Shown here: piece after piece, positions 8,181 through 16,468 of the stretch
Position numbering within the stretch: position 1 is the first letter of the stretch
Layout: every line of letters begins with the position of its first letter
Assembly: GCA_902492015.1 (NCBI GenBank)
Contig: CABUJR010000019.1
Coordinates: forward strand, 1 to 25,753
Origin: an uncultured Eubacteriales bacterium
Lineage (GTDB): Bacteria; Bacillota; Clostridia; TANB77; CAG-508
Length of the DNA: 25,753 nt
Direction of reading: 5' to 3'
Program-made: the position numbers and the translations under genes
The notes under the pieces: model-generated
Database searches by the model: none
Seen by the model: only the letters and a program-made list of their open reading frames with translations
What the model was told of the DNA's origin: nothing

Positions 8181-9908
8181 TTATCCTTCTAGCTCTACAC
8201 AGTATACTGTTTCTTGCTCTTCTAATAAATATTTTCCTACAAAGCTTGGGCTATAATAAGTTTCTATTTCATAAGTTGGAACAACTATAACTTTTCCAGA
8301 CTCATCAATAACTCCCCATTTATTTTCTTGGCAAACTGCTGCAAAGCCATATTCATTTAATTCGGTTACAATATCATATTTGCATTCTACTACTAAATTT
8401 CCATTAGCATCTTTAAATCCCCATTTTCCATCATCTGCTTGATAACTATATAATTTTAAATCTTTAAATACTTCTGTGTTACTTACAATCTCTCCAACTT
8501 TATTTATATATTTAAGTTCTGTATTTGAATAAATAGAAGTATAATCATCACTAACACTCTCTACAACTGCATCTTGCATTGTAATTGTTCTTTCCATTTT
8601 TTCTGAATATAAATCAAGCTCATTTCCTTTTCTAGCTTCTAGAACTCTTGCATTTTCTAGAACTATTATATTGTCATATTCTGGTTCAATTTCAATTCCT
8701 GAATATATATCTAATACTCCAGATTTTCCTTCCTCATTTGTAAAAACAAAGAAATTATCAAAAGCATAAGTTATATTTGTATATTTATCATTTATTTCAA
8801 CATCTTTACTGATAATATTATAATATCCATCTTCAGTCTGTGCTATAAAGTATGATGGGTTATTGGTTTCTATTATACTTTTATATTTATTTGTATTTAC
8901 TAAATTTCCATGTACATCAAATAATAACATAGCATTATCTTTGGTTACTGATATATAATTTCCAGCTACTGAATAACTTTCATATTCTGTTTTTAAAATT
9001 TCTTTTCCATCATTATCAAAAAATCCAAACTTTCCATTCCTATCAACCATAAAAATATTTGGTGTATTATAATAAACTATTGATTGATATTTTGGTTTTA
9101 TAAGTTCTTTTTTATTTTTTATAACTCCCTTTTTTCCTCTATCCATAAATATTAAATAGATATCGTCATCTTCATATTCTAGGGCTCTTGTTATTGATTC
9201 ATATTTAGGTTCTATTATCATTTTACCAGTATAATCAACATATCCATATATAATTCCTGAGTTTGTTTTTTCTGAAATTATATATCCAGTTCTTAAATAA
9301 CCATCTTTTTCTGAAGAATATTCATCACCTTTTACTGAATTATACTTCACATCTATTATAGTATTTCCTTCTGAATCTAATACTCCATACAATCCATCTT
9401 TTTTTACTCTAATACACCCTGGTTTGTTTTGAAGGCTAGCGACTTCTTCATATATAGCAGATGTTATCTTTTTTCCTTCATAATCTATTAATCCATATTT
9501 TCCATCTTGTTCATAACTTAATACCCTTTTTTCCATTTCCAAAGTATCACTTGATATAACTATTGGATATACTGAATTATATTGTGTAAAAATATCTTTT
9601 CCGTTTTTATCAAAAATAGAATAATTACTTTCATCTTTAAAACATACAAACACATCTTTTGACTGATTAGGTATATATACATGAATATATTCTGGTTTTA
9701 TTATTTCATTTCCATTTTTATCTATAACTCCAACTTTTCCATCTAAAGTGCTTATAGTAAAATATTCATAAGGATCTTCTTGTATTGTCTCTACAGTTTT
9801 GTTTTTATTAAAGTTCATAACAATTATTGTTACTATTATTAATAAAATAATACAAACAACAACTGGTATTATTATTTTAAGATTTCCTTTTTCATTTCTA
9901 AATTTCAA
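8181..9908 (-). CDS. Membrane-anchored WG-repeat protein
   Basis: A 575-residue protein with a short basic tail, one N-terminal membrane segment (about 10-32) and at least eleven WG-type repeats of 40-50 residues over the rest. Each repeat has the form GKxGxxDxxGxxxxxPxY, for example GKVGVIDKNGNEIIKPEY, GLYGVLDSEGNTIIDVKY, GKFGFFDNDGKEIL and NKWGVIDESGKVIVVPTY. WG repeats build beta-propeller-like or solenoid surfaces, and no enzymatic activity is established. The repeats should face outside the cell. The start is TTG at 9908 behind GAAGGTGAT at a normal distance; no better ATG exists. It is flanked by its own terminator and appears monocistronic. The central repeats are degenerate. Confidence 0.88.
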   Translation of the reverse strand: MKFRNEKGNLKIIIPVVVCIILLIIVTIIVMNFNKNKTVETIQEDPYEYFTISTLDGKVGVIDKNGNEIIKPEYIHVYIPNQSKDVFVCFKDESNYSIFDKNGKDIFTQYNSVYPIVISSDTLEMEKRVLSYEQDGKYGLIDYEGKKITSAIYEEVASLQNKPGCIRVKKDGLYGVLDSEGNTIIDVKYNSVKGDEYSSEKDGYLRTGYIISEKTNSGIIYGYVDYTGKMIIEPKYESITRALEYEDDDIYLIFMDRGKKGVIKNKKELIKPKYQSIVYYNTPNIFMVDRNGKFGFFDNDGKEILKTEYESYSVAGNYISVTKDNAMLLFDVHGNLVNTNKYKSIIETNNPSYFIAQTEDGYYNIISKDVEINDKYTNITYAFDNFFVFTNEEGKSGVLDIYSGIEIEPEYDNIIVLENARVLEARKGNELDLYSEKMERTITMQDAVVESVSDDYTSIYSNTELKYINKVGEIVSNTEVFKDLKLYSYQADDGKWGFKDANGNLVVECKYDIVTELNEYGFAAVCQENKWGVIDESGKVIVVPTYEIETYYSPSFVGKYLLEEQETVYCVELEG

Positions 9909-10067
9909 TATATCACCTTCTCATAATCAATTTTATTTTTATATTTTATAATAATTGTATTCATATTTCAATATATAAGTTTTACCTTTTTAACTTATTA
10001 TATATACAATATATATCATTACCTAAATTTTCTAAAAAAACAATTTTATATAGAAAATTTTATCAGG

Positions 10068-12044
10068 CTATACCCAAAATTCAAATATATTTTTGAAAAA
10101 TACTGTTGTAGAACTTTTTAAGTTTAATAAAAAATTGCTTTCCGTAGTAAGTCCTATTGGTAACATTATAGTAATAGTCATTATACAAAGAATTAAAAAT
10201 ATTTTATTCATATACTTATTGTCTTTTTCTTGTTCAATAGCTTTTAGTAATAATACTACTGCCCCTAAGCAAAGCATCAATTTAAAGTCTATAGAATATG
10301 CTTCACATATTCCTCCTAAACATGTATTTAAAATTATTGATATAAAACTTATTATAAAAATTGTTTTTATAAATCCAGACAAAGATTTACTTTTTTCTGC
10401 TTTTAAAATATTATTTGTAAATAAATATACAAATAATATAGGTATTGCAATTAATCCTACTAATCTATTTTCATAACAAACTTCATTCATAGATACTAGG
10501 CTTGTTTCTGTATTAATAAATACAAAAGGAAATACTAATGGATTTATTTGTGGAGTTCTAAAAATATATTCAAAAAATCCAGCAAATATTTTTCCAAATG
10601 TAAATGACATACAATAAGTCATATTAAAACTTGTTAGTTGATATTTTGCGCCAAATTCAAAAATATTATCAAATCTTACATAATTATATATCATTTGGAA
10701 AACAGCAAATATTCCAAGTGGTACTGCTATAAAAATACTATCTTTTAGCTTTTCTTTTAAACTTAGTTCTTTTATACCCTCTAATAATAAATATAGTACT
10801 ATAAAATAGTAGATTATTAAATTTGGCTTTGAAAGAACTACTAAAGCTAAACTCATTCCAAGCAAAACTAATTTTAAATATTTATATTTTGGATTTTTAT
10901 ATATTGACATTGTTAAATTCATCGAAATCAGAAGAAACATAATTCCAGAACTAACAACTATGTCATATTTTGCACCTCTAAATAAAGTTATAATATTAGC
11001 TCCAAAAAATATTGCATAAAACCCTAAATAAAAATTACATAAAGATATCTTTTTTACATATTTGTCTATTATTTTTTTATATAAAGCACTTAAGGAAATA
11101 GCTATTCCTAAGATATAAATCATATTAAAAATGTAAGTATGAGTATACATGCCTGTAATTAATCTAAAAGGTAATATGCTTGTAATTATTGGTGCTATTC
11201 CGAAATAGTTATAATAATTACCATCATAATATGCAACATCATATAAATAATTTGTTACTTCTTCTCTTTTCACATTGTCATAAGGATTTTCCATATTTTT
11301 CAATTCATCTGGCACTGGTTCTAAAAGAGCAATACTTCCATTTACAAAAGCCTCTGTTTGCATAAGTATTGAATCTTCTTTATTTATCTCTTCTGGTTTT
11401 ATTAATAATTTATCTGTCTTATATTGGCACAATACATACAAAAATAAAAATGAACATAACACAACCAAGTTTAATACAAATCTATAATTATGTAATTTAT
11501 CATTTGAATCATATTCTAAAGAATATATGCTTTTATCTGTTATTTTAATAAAAAAAACACTAGTAATAAATAACAAAAATACTCTAATTATACTAAATTT
11601 AAAGTTTGCGTGATTTAAAACTATATTTTCAAGTTCTAAATCTGAATCTGTAATAAGTTCTATTTCTATATTTTTACATTTTGAATGTGTATCTAAATTT
11701 ATATATTGTCTTTGATTTTCTAAAATTACTTTATCCCTTAAAGAAATTAAATCACTGTTCTCTTCTGCTAAATATCTTACCTTATAAGTTATCTTATCTG
11801 ATAACTCATTTTTAAAATAAAAATTTATATTTGTTATCCTTTCATCAATATTAGAAATTACAACTTTGTTTTCAAAAATAGTATAATTTGCATCTATATC
11901 TTTTGAACTTGCCAATAAAGTTCTAAACATCGGAAAATTGCATATAAAAATTTCTATAAATATTGCGATTAATATTGATATAATAATACGTTTTGCTTTT
12001 GCATTTTTAAATTTATTTACTACTGCTTTTATGTTCAAATTCAT
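10068..12044 (-). CDS. Large polytopic membrane protein, possibly a GT-C type glycosyltransferase
   Basis: The 658-residue protein has an N-terminal membrane segment (about 20-40), a roughly 110-residue outside domain, and then many hydrophobic segments to the C terminus. A conserved-looking loop after the third segment, with YDVAYYDGNYYNYFGIAP followed by a membrane helix, recalls the first outside loop of GT39-like/GT-C lipid-linked sugar transferases, where acidic residues are catalytic. This is an inference from topology; I cannot confirm the family. I take ATG 12044 rather than TTG 12047 because AAAGGA leaves a usable spacing only to the ATG. No transport or glycan genes are adjacent. 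A putative 0A box and a TATAAT lie upstream. Confidence 0.7.
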   Translation of the reverse strand: MNLNIKAVVNKFKNAKAKRIIISILIAIFIEIFICNFPMFRTLLASSKDIDANYTIFENKVVISNIDERITNINFYFKNELSDKITYKVRYLAEENSDLISLRDKVILENQRQYINLDTHSKCKNIEIELITDSDLELENIVLNHANFKFSIIRVFLLFITSVFFIKITDKSIYSLEYDSNDKLHNYRFVLNLVVLCSFLFLYVLCQYKTDKLLIKPEEINKEDSILMQTEAFVNGSIALLEPVPDELKNMENPYDNVKREEVTNYLYDVAYYDGNYYNYFGIAPIITSILPFRLITGMYTHTYIFNMIYILGIAISLSALYKKIIDKYVKKISLCNFYLGFYAIFFGANIITLFRGAKYDIVVSSGIMFLLISMNLTMSIYKNPKYKYLKLVLLGMSLALVVLSKPNLIIYYFIVLYLLLEGIKELSLKEKLKDSIFIAVPLGIFAVFQMIYNYVRFDNIFEFGAKYQLTSFNMTYCMSFTFGKIFAGFFEYIFRTPQINPLVFPFVFINTETSLVSMNEVCYENRLVGLIAIPILFVYLFTNNILKAEKSKSLSGFIKTIFIISFISIILNTCLGGICEAYSIDFKLMLCLGAVVLLLKAIEQEKDNKYMNKIFLILCIMTITIMLPIGLTTESNFLLNLKSSTTVFFKNIFEFWV

Positions 12045-12070
12045 CAATCCTTTTTAATTTTATCATCATG

Positions 12071-12076
12071 ATTATA
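12071..12076 (-). promoter_or_regulatory. -10 box before the polytopic membrane protein
   Basis: A perfect TATAAT on the minus strand 27 bases before the start codon. The -35 position (TAGATA at 17 bases) is poor, which fits a promoter that needs an activator. Confidence 0.4.
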
Positions 12077-12107
12077 TATTATTTCCTTAAAAATATCTAT
12101 AACAAAA

Positions 12108-12114
12108 TTCGACA
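12108..12114 (-). promoter_or_regulatory. Possible 0A box before the polytopic membrane protein
   Basis: TGTCGAA on the minus strand, in the fuller context TTGTCGAATTTT, is centred about 47 bases before the start site implied by the TATAAT at 12071-12076. That is where Spo0A sits at promoters it activates. About two heptamers are expected by chance in the window, so this is only suggestive. Confidence 0.3.
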
Positions 12115-12135
12115 ATATTCAAATATTTAAAGAAT

Positions 12136-12169
12136 AAAAAGTACACTAGAAAGTTATTTTCTAGTGTAC
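12136..12169 (-). terminator. Strong terminator after ppaC
   Basis: A perfect 12-bp stem (12141-12152 with 12158-12169) with a 5-nt loop is followed on the minus strand by five T residues and further AT-rich sequence. It starts nine bases after the ppaC stop codon. Confidence 0.88.
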
Positions 12170-12177
12170 AAAATTTT

Positions 12178-13098
12178 TTATGCATTTTCTGTCATTATTG
12201 GAACTACTTGTTTCTTACGAGAAACAACGCCTTCTAACAATGCTGTATTATCTTCTAATTTTACTCCATAAGCTTTTTCTACTATACCAGCTTTTTTTCC
12301 TAATGCTATTGTTTGTGTATTACTATTTACAATATCTGTTATTAAAAACATGAATAAATCTAAATCTTTTTCTTTTATAATTTTATTTATTCCTGCCTCT
12401 AAATCTTCTTTCATTTTCATAACTTCTGGTATAGAAGCTGTATTTACTTGTGCAATTATTGCTTTAACTTCTTTTAAATTTATTGCTTTTGCATCTAAAT
12501 TTAAAATTTGTTCTATAGTAAATGAACTTAAATCTGTTCCGGCTTTTAACATATCCATTCCATAAGTATTATAATCTAATTCAGCAATTTTTGATAATTC
12601 TTCTAAAGCTTTTTTATCATCATCTGTACAAGTTGGTGATTTTAATAATAGTGTATCTGAAATTATCGCAGACATCATTAAAGTTGCTATTTTTTTATCT
12701 ATTTTAATTCCATTTTCTTTATATAATTTATACATTATTGTTTCTGTACAACCAACTGGCTCAGCTCTATAAAACAAAGGATATCCTGTGTTTATTAATA
12801 CTTGATGATGGTCTACTATTTTTTTAATTTTCACATTTGCTAAGTTTGGTATAAGCTCTCCTGGATTTGCAGTATCTACTATTATTACCTCTGAACCATC
12901 TTCTAAATCCTCTATTAATTCTGGTGCTTCTACTCCAGCATAATTTAAAACATATTCTGTTTCTTTATTAATCATTCCAAGTCTACATGATACTACATCT
13001 TTATTTCCCATTTCTTTTTCAAAGTTTGCCATAACTAAACTTGATACTATTGAATCTGTATCTGGATTTTTATGACCAAATATATAAGTTTTTCCCAT
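12178..13098 (-). CDS. ppaC: Manganese-dependent inorganic pyrophosphatase (family II)
   Basis: It hydrolyses pyrophosphate to phosphate, pulling biosynthetic reactions forward. The 306-residue length and motifs match the two-domain DHH-superfamily enzyme without CBS insertions. Metal ligands seen are His9, Asp13 and Asp15 in GHKNPDTDS, Asp75 in VDTANPG, and His97-His98 in VDHHQV. The C-terminal substrate-binding SRKKQ lies about 12 residues from the end. The start ATG has GGAGA eight bases upstream. The gene is single, between an extended -10 promoter and a strong terminator. Confidence 0.96.
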   Translation of the reverse strand: MGKTYIFGHKNPDTDSIVSSLVMANFEKEMGNKDVVSCRLGMINKETEYVLNYAGVEAPELIEDLEDGSEVIIVDTANPGELIPNLANVKIKKIVDHHQVLINTGYPLFYRAEPVGCTETIMYKLYKENGIKIDKKIATLMMSAIISDTLLLKSPTCTDDDKKALEELSKIAELDYNTYGMDMLKAGTDLSSFTIEQILNLDAKAINLKEVKAIIAQVNTASIPEVMKMKEDLEAGINKIIKEKDLDLFMFLITDIVNSNTQTIALGKKAGIVEKAYGVKLEDNTALLEGVVSRKKQVVPIMTENA

Positions 13099-13135
13099 TT
13101 TAATTTCTCCGTTTCTTTACAAAATTTGTAGATAT

Positions 13136-13144
13136 ATTATATCA
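13136..13144 (-). promoter_or_regulatory. Extended -10 promoter of ppaC
   Basis: TGATATAAT on the minus strand (TATAAT at 13136-13141), about 38 bases before the start. A TTGATT lies upstream at a short 15-base spacing. Confidence 0.5.
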
Positions 13145-13273
13145 TTTTGTATTAAAAATCAATATTTTTTACACAAAATACACAATACATCATCTTAAAA
13201 ATTTTAAAATAAATTTTCAAGTAATAAAATTTTGCCAATAATTTAAACTTTATTTTTATATCTTACATACATT

Positions 13274-15190
13274 CTATATAGTTATAAGCTCATTTATTTT
13301 TTCTAATTCTTCTTGAAGTTCTTCCCATAAATTCATATATTCTTCTATTTCTTTTTTTAAAAAGTCTATTTTCTCTTGAAACTCACTCACTTTTATATAA
13401 TCTGAATATACTTCTTCTTTTAGTAATTCTTTTTGAATATCTTCAATATTTTTTTCCTTTTCTGATATACTTTCTTCTATTTTAGATATTTTTCTTTCAA
13501 GTTTATCTTTTTCCTTTAGTGGATTATTATACTGTTTTTTTATTTCTTTTTCTTTTCTTTGAATTTCCTTGTTTTCATGAATATTTTCTGTTCTTTTTTC
13601 TAAATAGTAATCATATCCATAATCATAAAATCTAGCATTTCCATTTTCAAAACTTAAAATACAATCAGCAATTTTTTTAACAAAAAATCTATCATGTGAA
13701 ACAAAAATTACTGTTCCTTTATATTCTTTAAGCATGTTTTCTAAAGTTTCTTTTCCAACAATATCCATATTATTTGTTGGTTCATCTAATATTAGAAAAT
13801 TAGGTTTTGTTTTTAATATCTTACAAAGAGTATATCTTACTTTTTCTCCACCTGAAAGCATTTTTATTTGTTTAAAAACATCTTCTCCATAAAACATAAA
13901 AGCTGCTAAAGAATTTCTAATTTCGGTTACGGTTAAATTTGGAAATTCCTCATAAAAATCATCAAACATTGTTTTTTCTGAAGAAAGTTCTGCCATTTTT
14001 TGATCAAAATATCCTATTTTAACATTGTGTCCTAAAATAAAACTTCCACTAATAGGTTTTTCTTTTCCAATAATTGTTTTAAGTAAAGTAGACTTTCCAG
14101 TTCCATTTGCTCCAATTACTCCTAATTTCTGACCTTTATATAAATTAAAAGAAATTTTTGATAATGATGTATCATATCCAATTTCCAAATCTTGAACTGT
14201 TAAAACATTATTTCCTGATTCCTTTTCAATATCAAAATTTGTTTTAAATGTTTTTAAATCATATTTATTTGGTTCTTCTACTTTTACCATTCTTTCAACT
14301 TGTTTTAATTTAGATAATGCCATTTTAGCTTTTGTTGGTTTATATCTAAATCTGTTGGCAATATCTGTAAGCCTTTTTATTTCTTTTTGTTGAAATTCAT
14401 AATCTTTTAACTGTTTTTCATAATTAATTCTTTTTTGTTTTTCAAAAAATTCATAATCTCCAGAATATTCTGTTATTGATCCATATTCTATTTCATATAT
14501 TTTATCAACTATTTTATTAATAAACATTCTATCATGAGAAACAATTATAACTGCTCTAGGATAGTTTTTTAAATATTCTTCAAGCCATTCTATTGTAGTA
14601 ATATCTAAATGGTTAGTAGGTTCGTCAAGTAGTAAAATATCTGGCTTGCTTAGCAATAATTTTATAAATGCAATTTTAGTTCTTTGTCCTCCAGAAAATT
14701 CACTTAATTTTTTGCTTTTGTCTTCTTTTGAAAATCCAAATTTATTTATTGCTGTTTCATACTCTTTTTTATATGTGTAACCATCTAAAAATTCGTATCT
14801 ATCATGTAATTTAGTATATTCAACTGCAGTTTTTTCTGATGAATCTTCTTGCATTTTTAGAACTAGCTTTTCCATTTTATTTTCTAAATCTATTATTTCT
14901 TTATAACATTTTAAAATTTCATCTAGCATTGTTATATTATCATCTTCAAAGTCTACTTGTTTTAAATATCCTATTCTTGGATTGCCCTCTTTATAAATAT
15001 TGAATTTTTCTGTTCCTATTCCTTCACTTAAAAGTTCATTATTTATTATTGCTTTTAATAAAGTGGACTTACCTGCGCCATTTCTTCCAACTATTGCTAG
15101 CTTTTGTTTTCCTTTTATCTCAAAATTTATTTCTTCTAATATAGTTTCAGCCCCATAAGTTACTGAACCATTTGTTATTCTAAAATTCAT
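13274..15190 (-). CDS. ABC-F family ATP-binding protein
   Basis: ABC-F proteins are soluble twin ATPases that act on the ribosome, either as translation factors or as antibiotic-resistance proteins. In 638 residues it has Walker A GRNGAGKS (35-42), signature FSGGQ (165-169), Walker B with DEPTNHLD (about 189-196), the inter-domain linker that reaches the P-site tRNA (about 250-305, with RFRYKPTKAKMALSKL), then Walker A GANGTGKS (360-367), signature LSGGE (445-449) and DEPTNNMD (469-476). There is no transmembrane domain. A charged C-terminal coiled coil (about 540-638) resembles the YdiF/Uup type. I favour a housekeeping role, but the linker alone cannot exclude resistance. The start ATG follows AAGGAAAAG. 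The upstream divergent gap contains a 183-bp inverted repeat. Confidence 0.92.
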   Translation of the reverse strand: MNFRITNGSVTYGAETILEEINFEIKGKQKLAIVGRNGAGKSTLLKAIINNELLSEGIGTEKFNIYKEGNPRIGYLKQVDFEDDNITMLDEILKCYKEIIDLENKMEKLVLKMQEDSSEKTAVEYTKLHDRYEFLDGYTYKKEYETAINKFGFSKEDKSKKLSEFSGGQRTKIAFIKLLLSKPDILLLDEPTNHLDITTIEWLEEYLKNYPRAVIIVSHDRMFINKIVDKIYEIEYGSITEYSGDYEFFEKQKRINYEKQLKDYEFQQKEIKRLTDIANRFRYKPTKAKMALSKLKQVERMVKVEEPNKYDLKTFKTNFDIEKESGNNVLTVQDLEIGYDTSLSKISFNLYKGQKLGVIGANGTGKSTLLKTIIGKEKPISGSFILGHNVKIGYFDQKMAELSSEKTMFDDFYEEFPNLTVTEIRNSLAAFMFYGEDVFKQIKMLSGGEKVRYTLCKILKTKPNFLILDEPTNNMDIVGKETLENMLKEYKGTVIFVSHDRFFVKKIADCILSFENGNARFYDYGYDYYLEKRTENIHENKEIQRKEKEIKKQYNNPLKEKDKLERKISKIEESISEKEKNIEDIQKELLKEEVYSDYIKVSEFQEKIDFLKKEIEEYMNLWEELQEELEKINELITI

Positions 15191-15324
15191 AATCTTTTCC
15201 TTATTCTAATTCTGATATTATTTTTGCATATTATACTACAAAAATTTATTTTTTAAAAGTTATTATAGGTTATTTTCCTTGAAAACTATATGTTTTCATG
15301 ATAATATTAAGTAAATTTAGTATT

Positions 15325-15507
15325 ATCCTTATATATATTTATTTTATTATAATAAAAATGAATTGAGAAAAATTGAATTACAATTACTTTTATTTTTTTA
15401 TGGAAAGAGTTCATCTTTTGATGGAAGGGAGCCATAAAAAAATATTAGTAATTGTTTGAAAATTTTTTGAACAAATTTATTATAATAAAATAAATATATA
15501 TAAGGAT
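15325..15507. repeat. 183-bp inverted-repeat element (MITE-like hairpin)
   Basis: The outer 32 bases (15325-15356 and 15476-15507) are perfect reverse complements. A second inner pair (15380-15403 and 15432-15455) matches at 22 of 24 positions. The segments between are partly complementary with a 3-base length difference, and a 28-base tip contains a small CATC-TTTT-GATG hairpin. The whole folds into one long stem. Each arm carries an outward-facing TATAAT. It has no plausible gene and occupies about half of the 366-base divergent gap between the ABC-F and radical SAM genes. This is the form of a miniature inverted-repeat element, but I see no second full copy and no clear target duplication. 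Confidence 0.75.
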
Positions 15508-15530
15508 TAAAGAATAATTTTATATGAAAG

Positions 15531-15553
15531 TAAAATAAATATATACAAGGAGT
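15531..15553 (+). repeat. Partial direct copy of the inverted-repeat end
   Basis: This stretch repeats 15485-15507, the right end of the 183-bp element, with about two or three differences at an offset of 46 bases. It contains the AAGGAG ribosome binding site of the radical SAM gene, so the gene's translation start is built on a repeat copy or the element end evolved from local sequence. Confidence 0.5.
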
Positions 15554-15556
15554 TTT

Positions 15557-16468
15557 ATGAAAATTCATAATAGATATAATCATTTAAATGAATATTTTAA
15601 AAATAAATTTGGTGAAAGAACTTTAAAAATTTGTATTGATGGTGGTTTTACTTGTCCTAATCGTGATGGTAAACTTTCCACAAAAGGCTGTGTATTCTGT
15701 GGAAATCGTGGTTCTGGTGAACACTTAAAATTTATAGATATTCCATCACAAGTACAAAATTTCTTTAATAGTTACAAAGCTTTAAGAGCTAATAAATTTA
15801 TAGTATATTTTCAAAATTTTACAAATACTTATGACACTATAGAAAACTTAAAGAAAAAATATGATTCTGCTTTAATTGATGATAGAATTGTTGGAATTAG
15901 CATTGCCACAAGACCAGACTGTATAACAGAAGAAATTTGTGAACTTTTAAGCTCTTACAAAAACGAATTTGAAGTATTTGTGGAACTTGGACTCCAAACA
16001 GCAAATGACAAAACTGCCAAAATTATTAACCGTGGCTATGAATCTAAAGTTTTTACAAAAGCAGTAAAATTATTAAATAAATATAAAATTGAAACTATTG
16101 TACATATCATGGTTGGACTTCCTAATGAAAATATAGAAGATATAAAAAACACAGTCAACTTTATAAATAATCATAATATTCAAGGACTAAAAATTCATTC
16201 TACTTATATAATAAAAAATACAGAACTTGCTAATATGTATCAAAAAGGAACATACATACCTATTTCACTTGATATGTATGTTGAAACAGTAGCATATATT
16301 TTAACACATATAAACCCAAAAATTATTATTCATAAAATTTCAGGAGATGCACCTAAAGATTTATTACTTGCACCTAGTTGGAATTCCCATAAAAAATGGA
16401 TTTTAAATGGAATAGATAAATATATGAATGAAAATAATTTATTTCAAGGTATGTATTTTAAAAGCTAA
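15557..16468 (+). CDS. TIGR01212 family radical SAM protein (YhcC-like)
   Basis: A 303-residue radical SAM enzyme of the YhcC/TIGR01212 family, whose reaction is unknown to me. The cluster-binding cysteines are Cys33, Cys45 and Cys48 in the family's CX11CX2C spacing (FTCPNRDG...GCVFC), unlike the common CX3CX2C. Further family features are VGISIATRPDCI, ELGLQTANDKTAKIINRGY and HIMVGLPNEN, typical of the radical SAM barrel strands. The start ATG has AAGGAG five bases upstream. It is divergent from the ABC-F gene, and its stop codon touches the stop of the opposite-strand gene with no spacer. Confidence 0.92.
   Translation: MKIHNRYNHLNEYFKNKFGERTLKICIDGGFTCPNRDGKLSTKGCVFCGNRGSGEHLKFIDIPSQVQNFFNSYKALRANKFIVYFQNFTNTYDTIENLKKKYDSALIDDRIVGISIATRPDCITEEICELLSSYKNEFEVFVELGLQTANDKTAKIINRGYESKVFTKAVKLLNKYKIETIVHIMVGLPNENIEDIKNTVNFINNHNIQGLKIHSTYIIKNTELANMYQKGTYIPISLDMYVETVAYILTHINPKIIIHKISGDAPKDLLLAPSWNSHKKWILNGIDKYMNENNLFQGMYFKS

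Noticed and set aside
10021..10067. Inverted repeat after the polytopic membrane protein gene
   Set aside because: The 10-bp stem is nearly all A/T with a 16-base loop, too weak to call a terminator.
13145..13273. Terminator after the ABC-F gene
   Set aside because: I looked for a hairpin with a T-run downstream of the stop and found none.
15398..15583. 61-codon minus-strand frame in the divergent gap
   Set aside because: It runs through the hairpin element and into the radical SAM gene, has no ribosome binding site and encodes a Phe/Tyr/Ile-rich sequence typical of noncoding AT-rich DNA.
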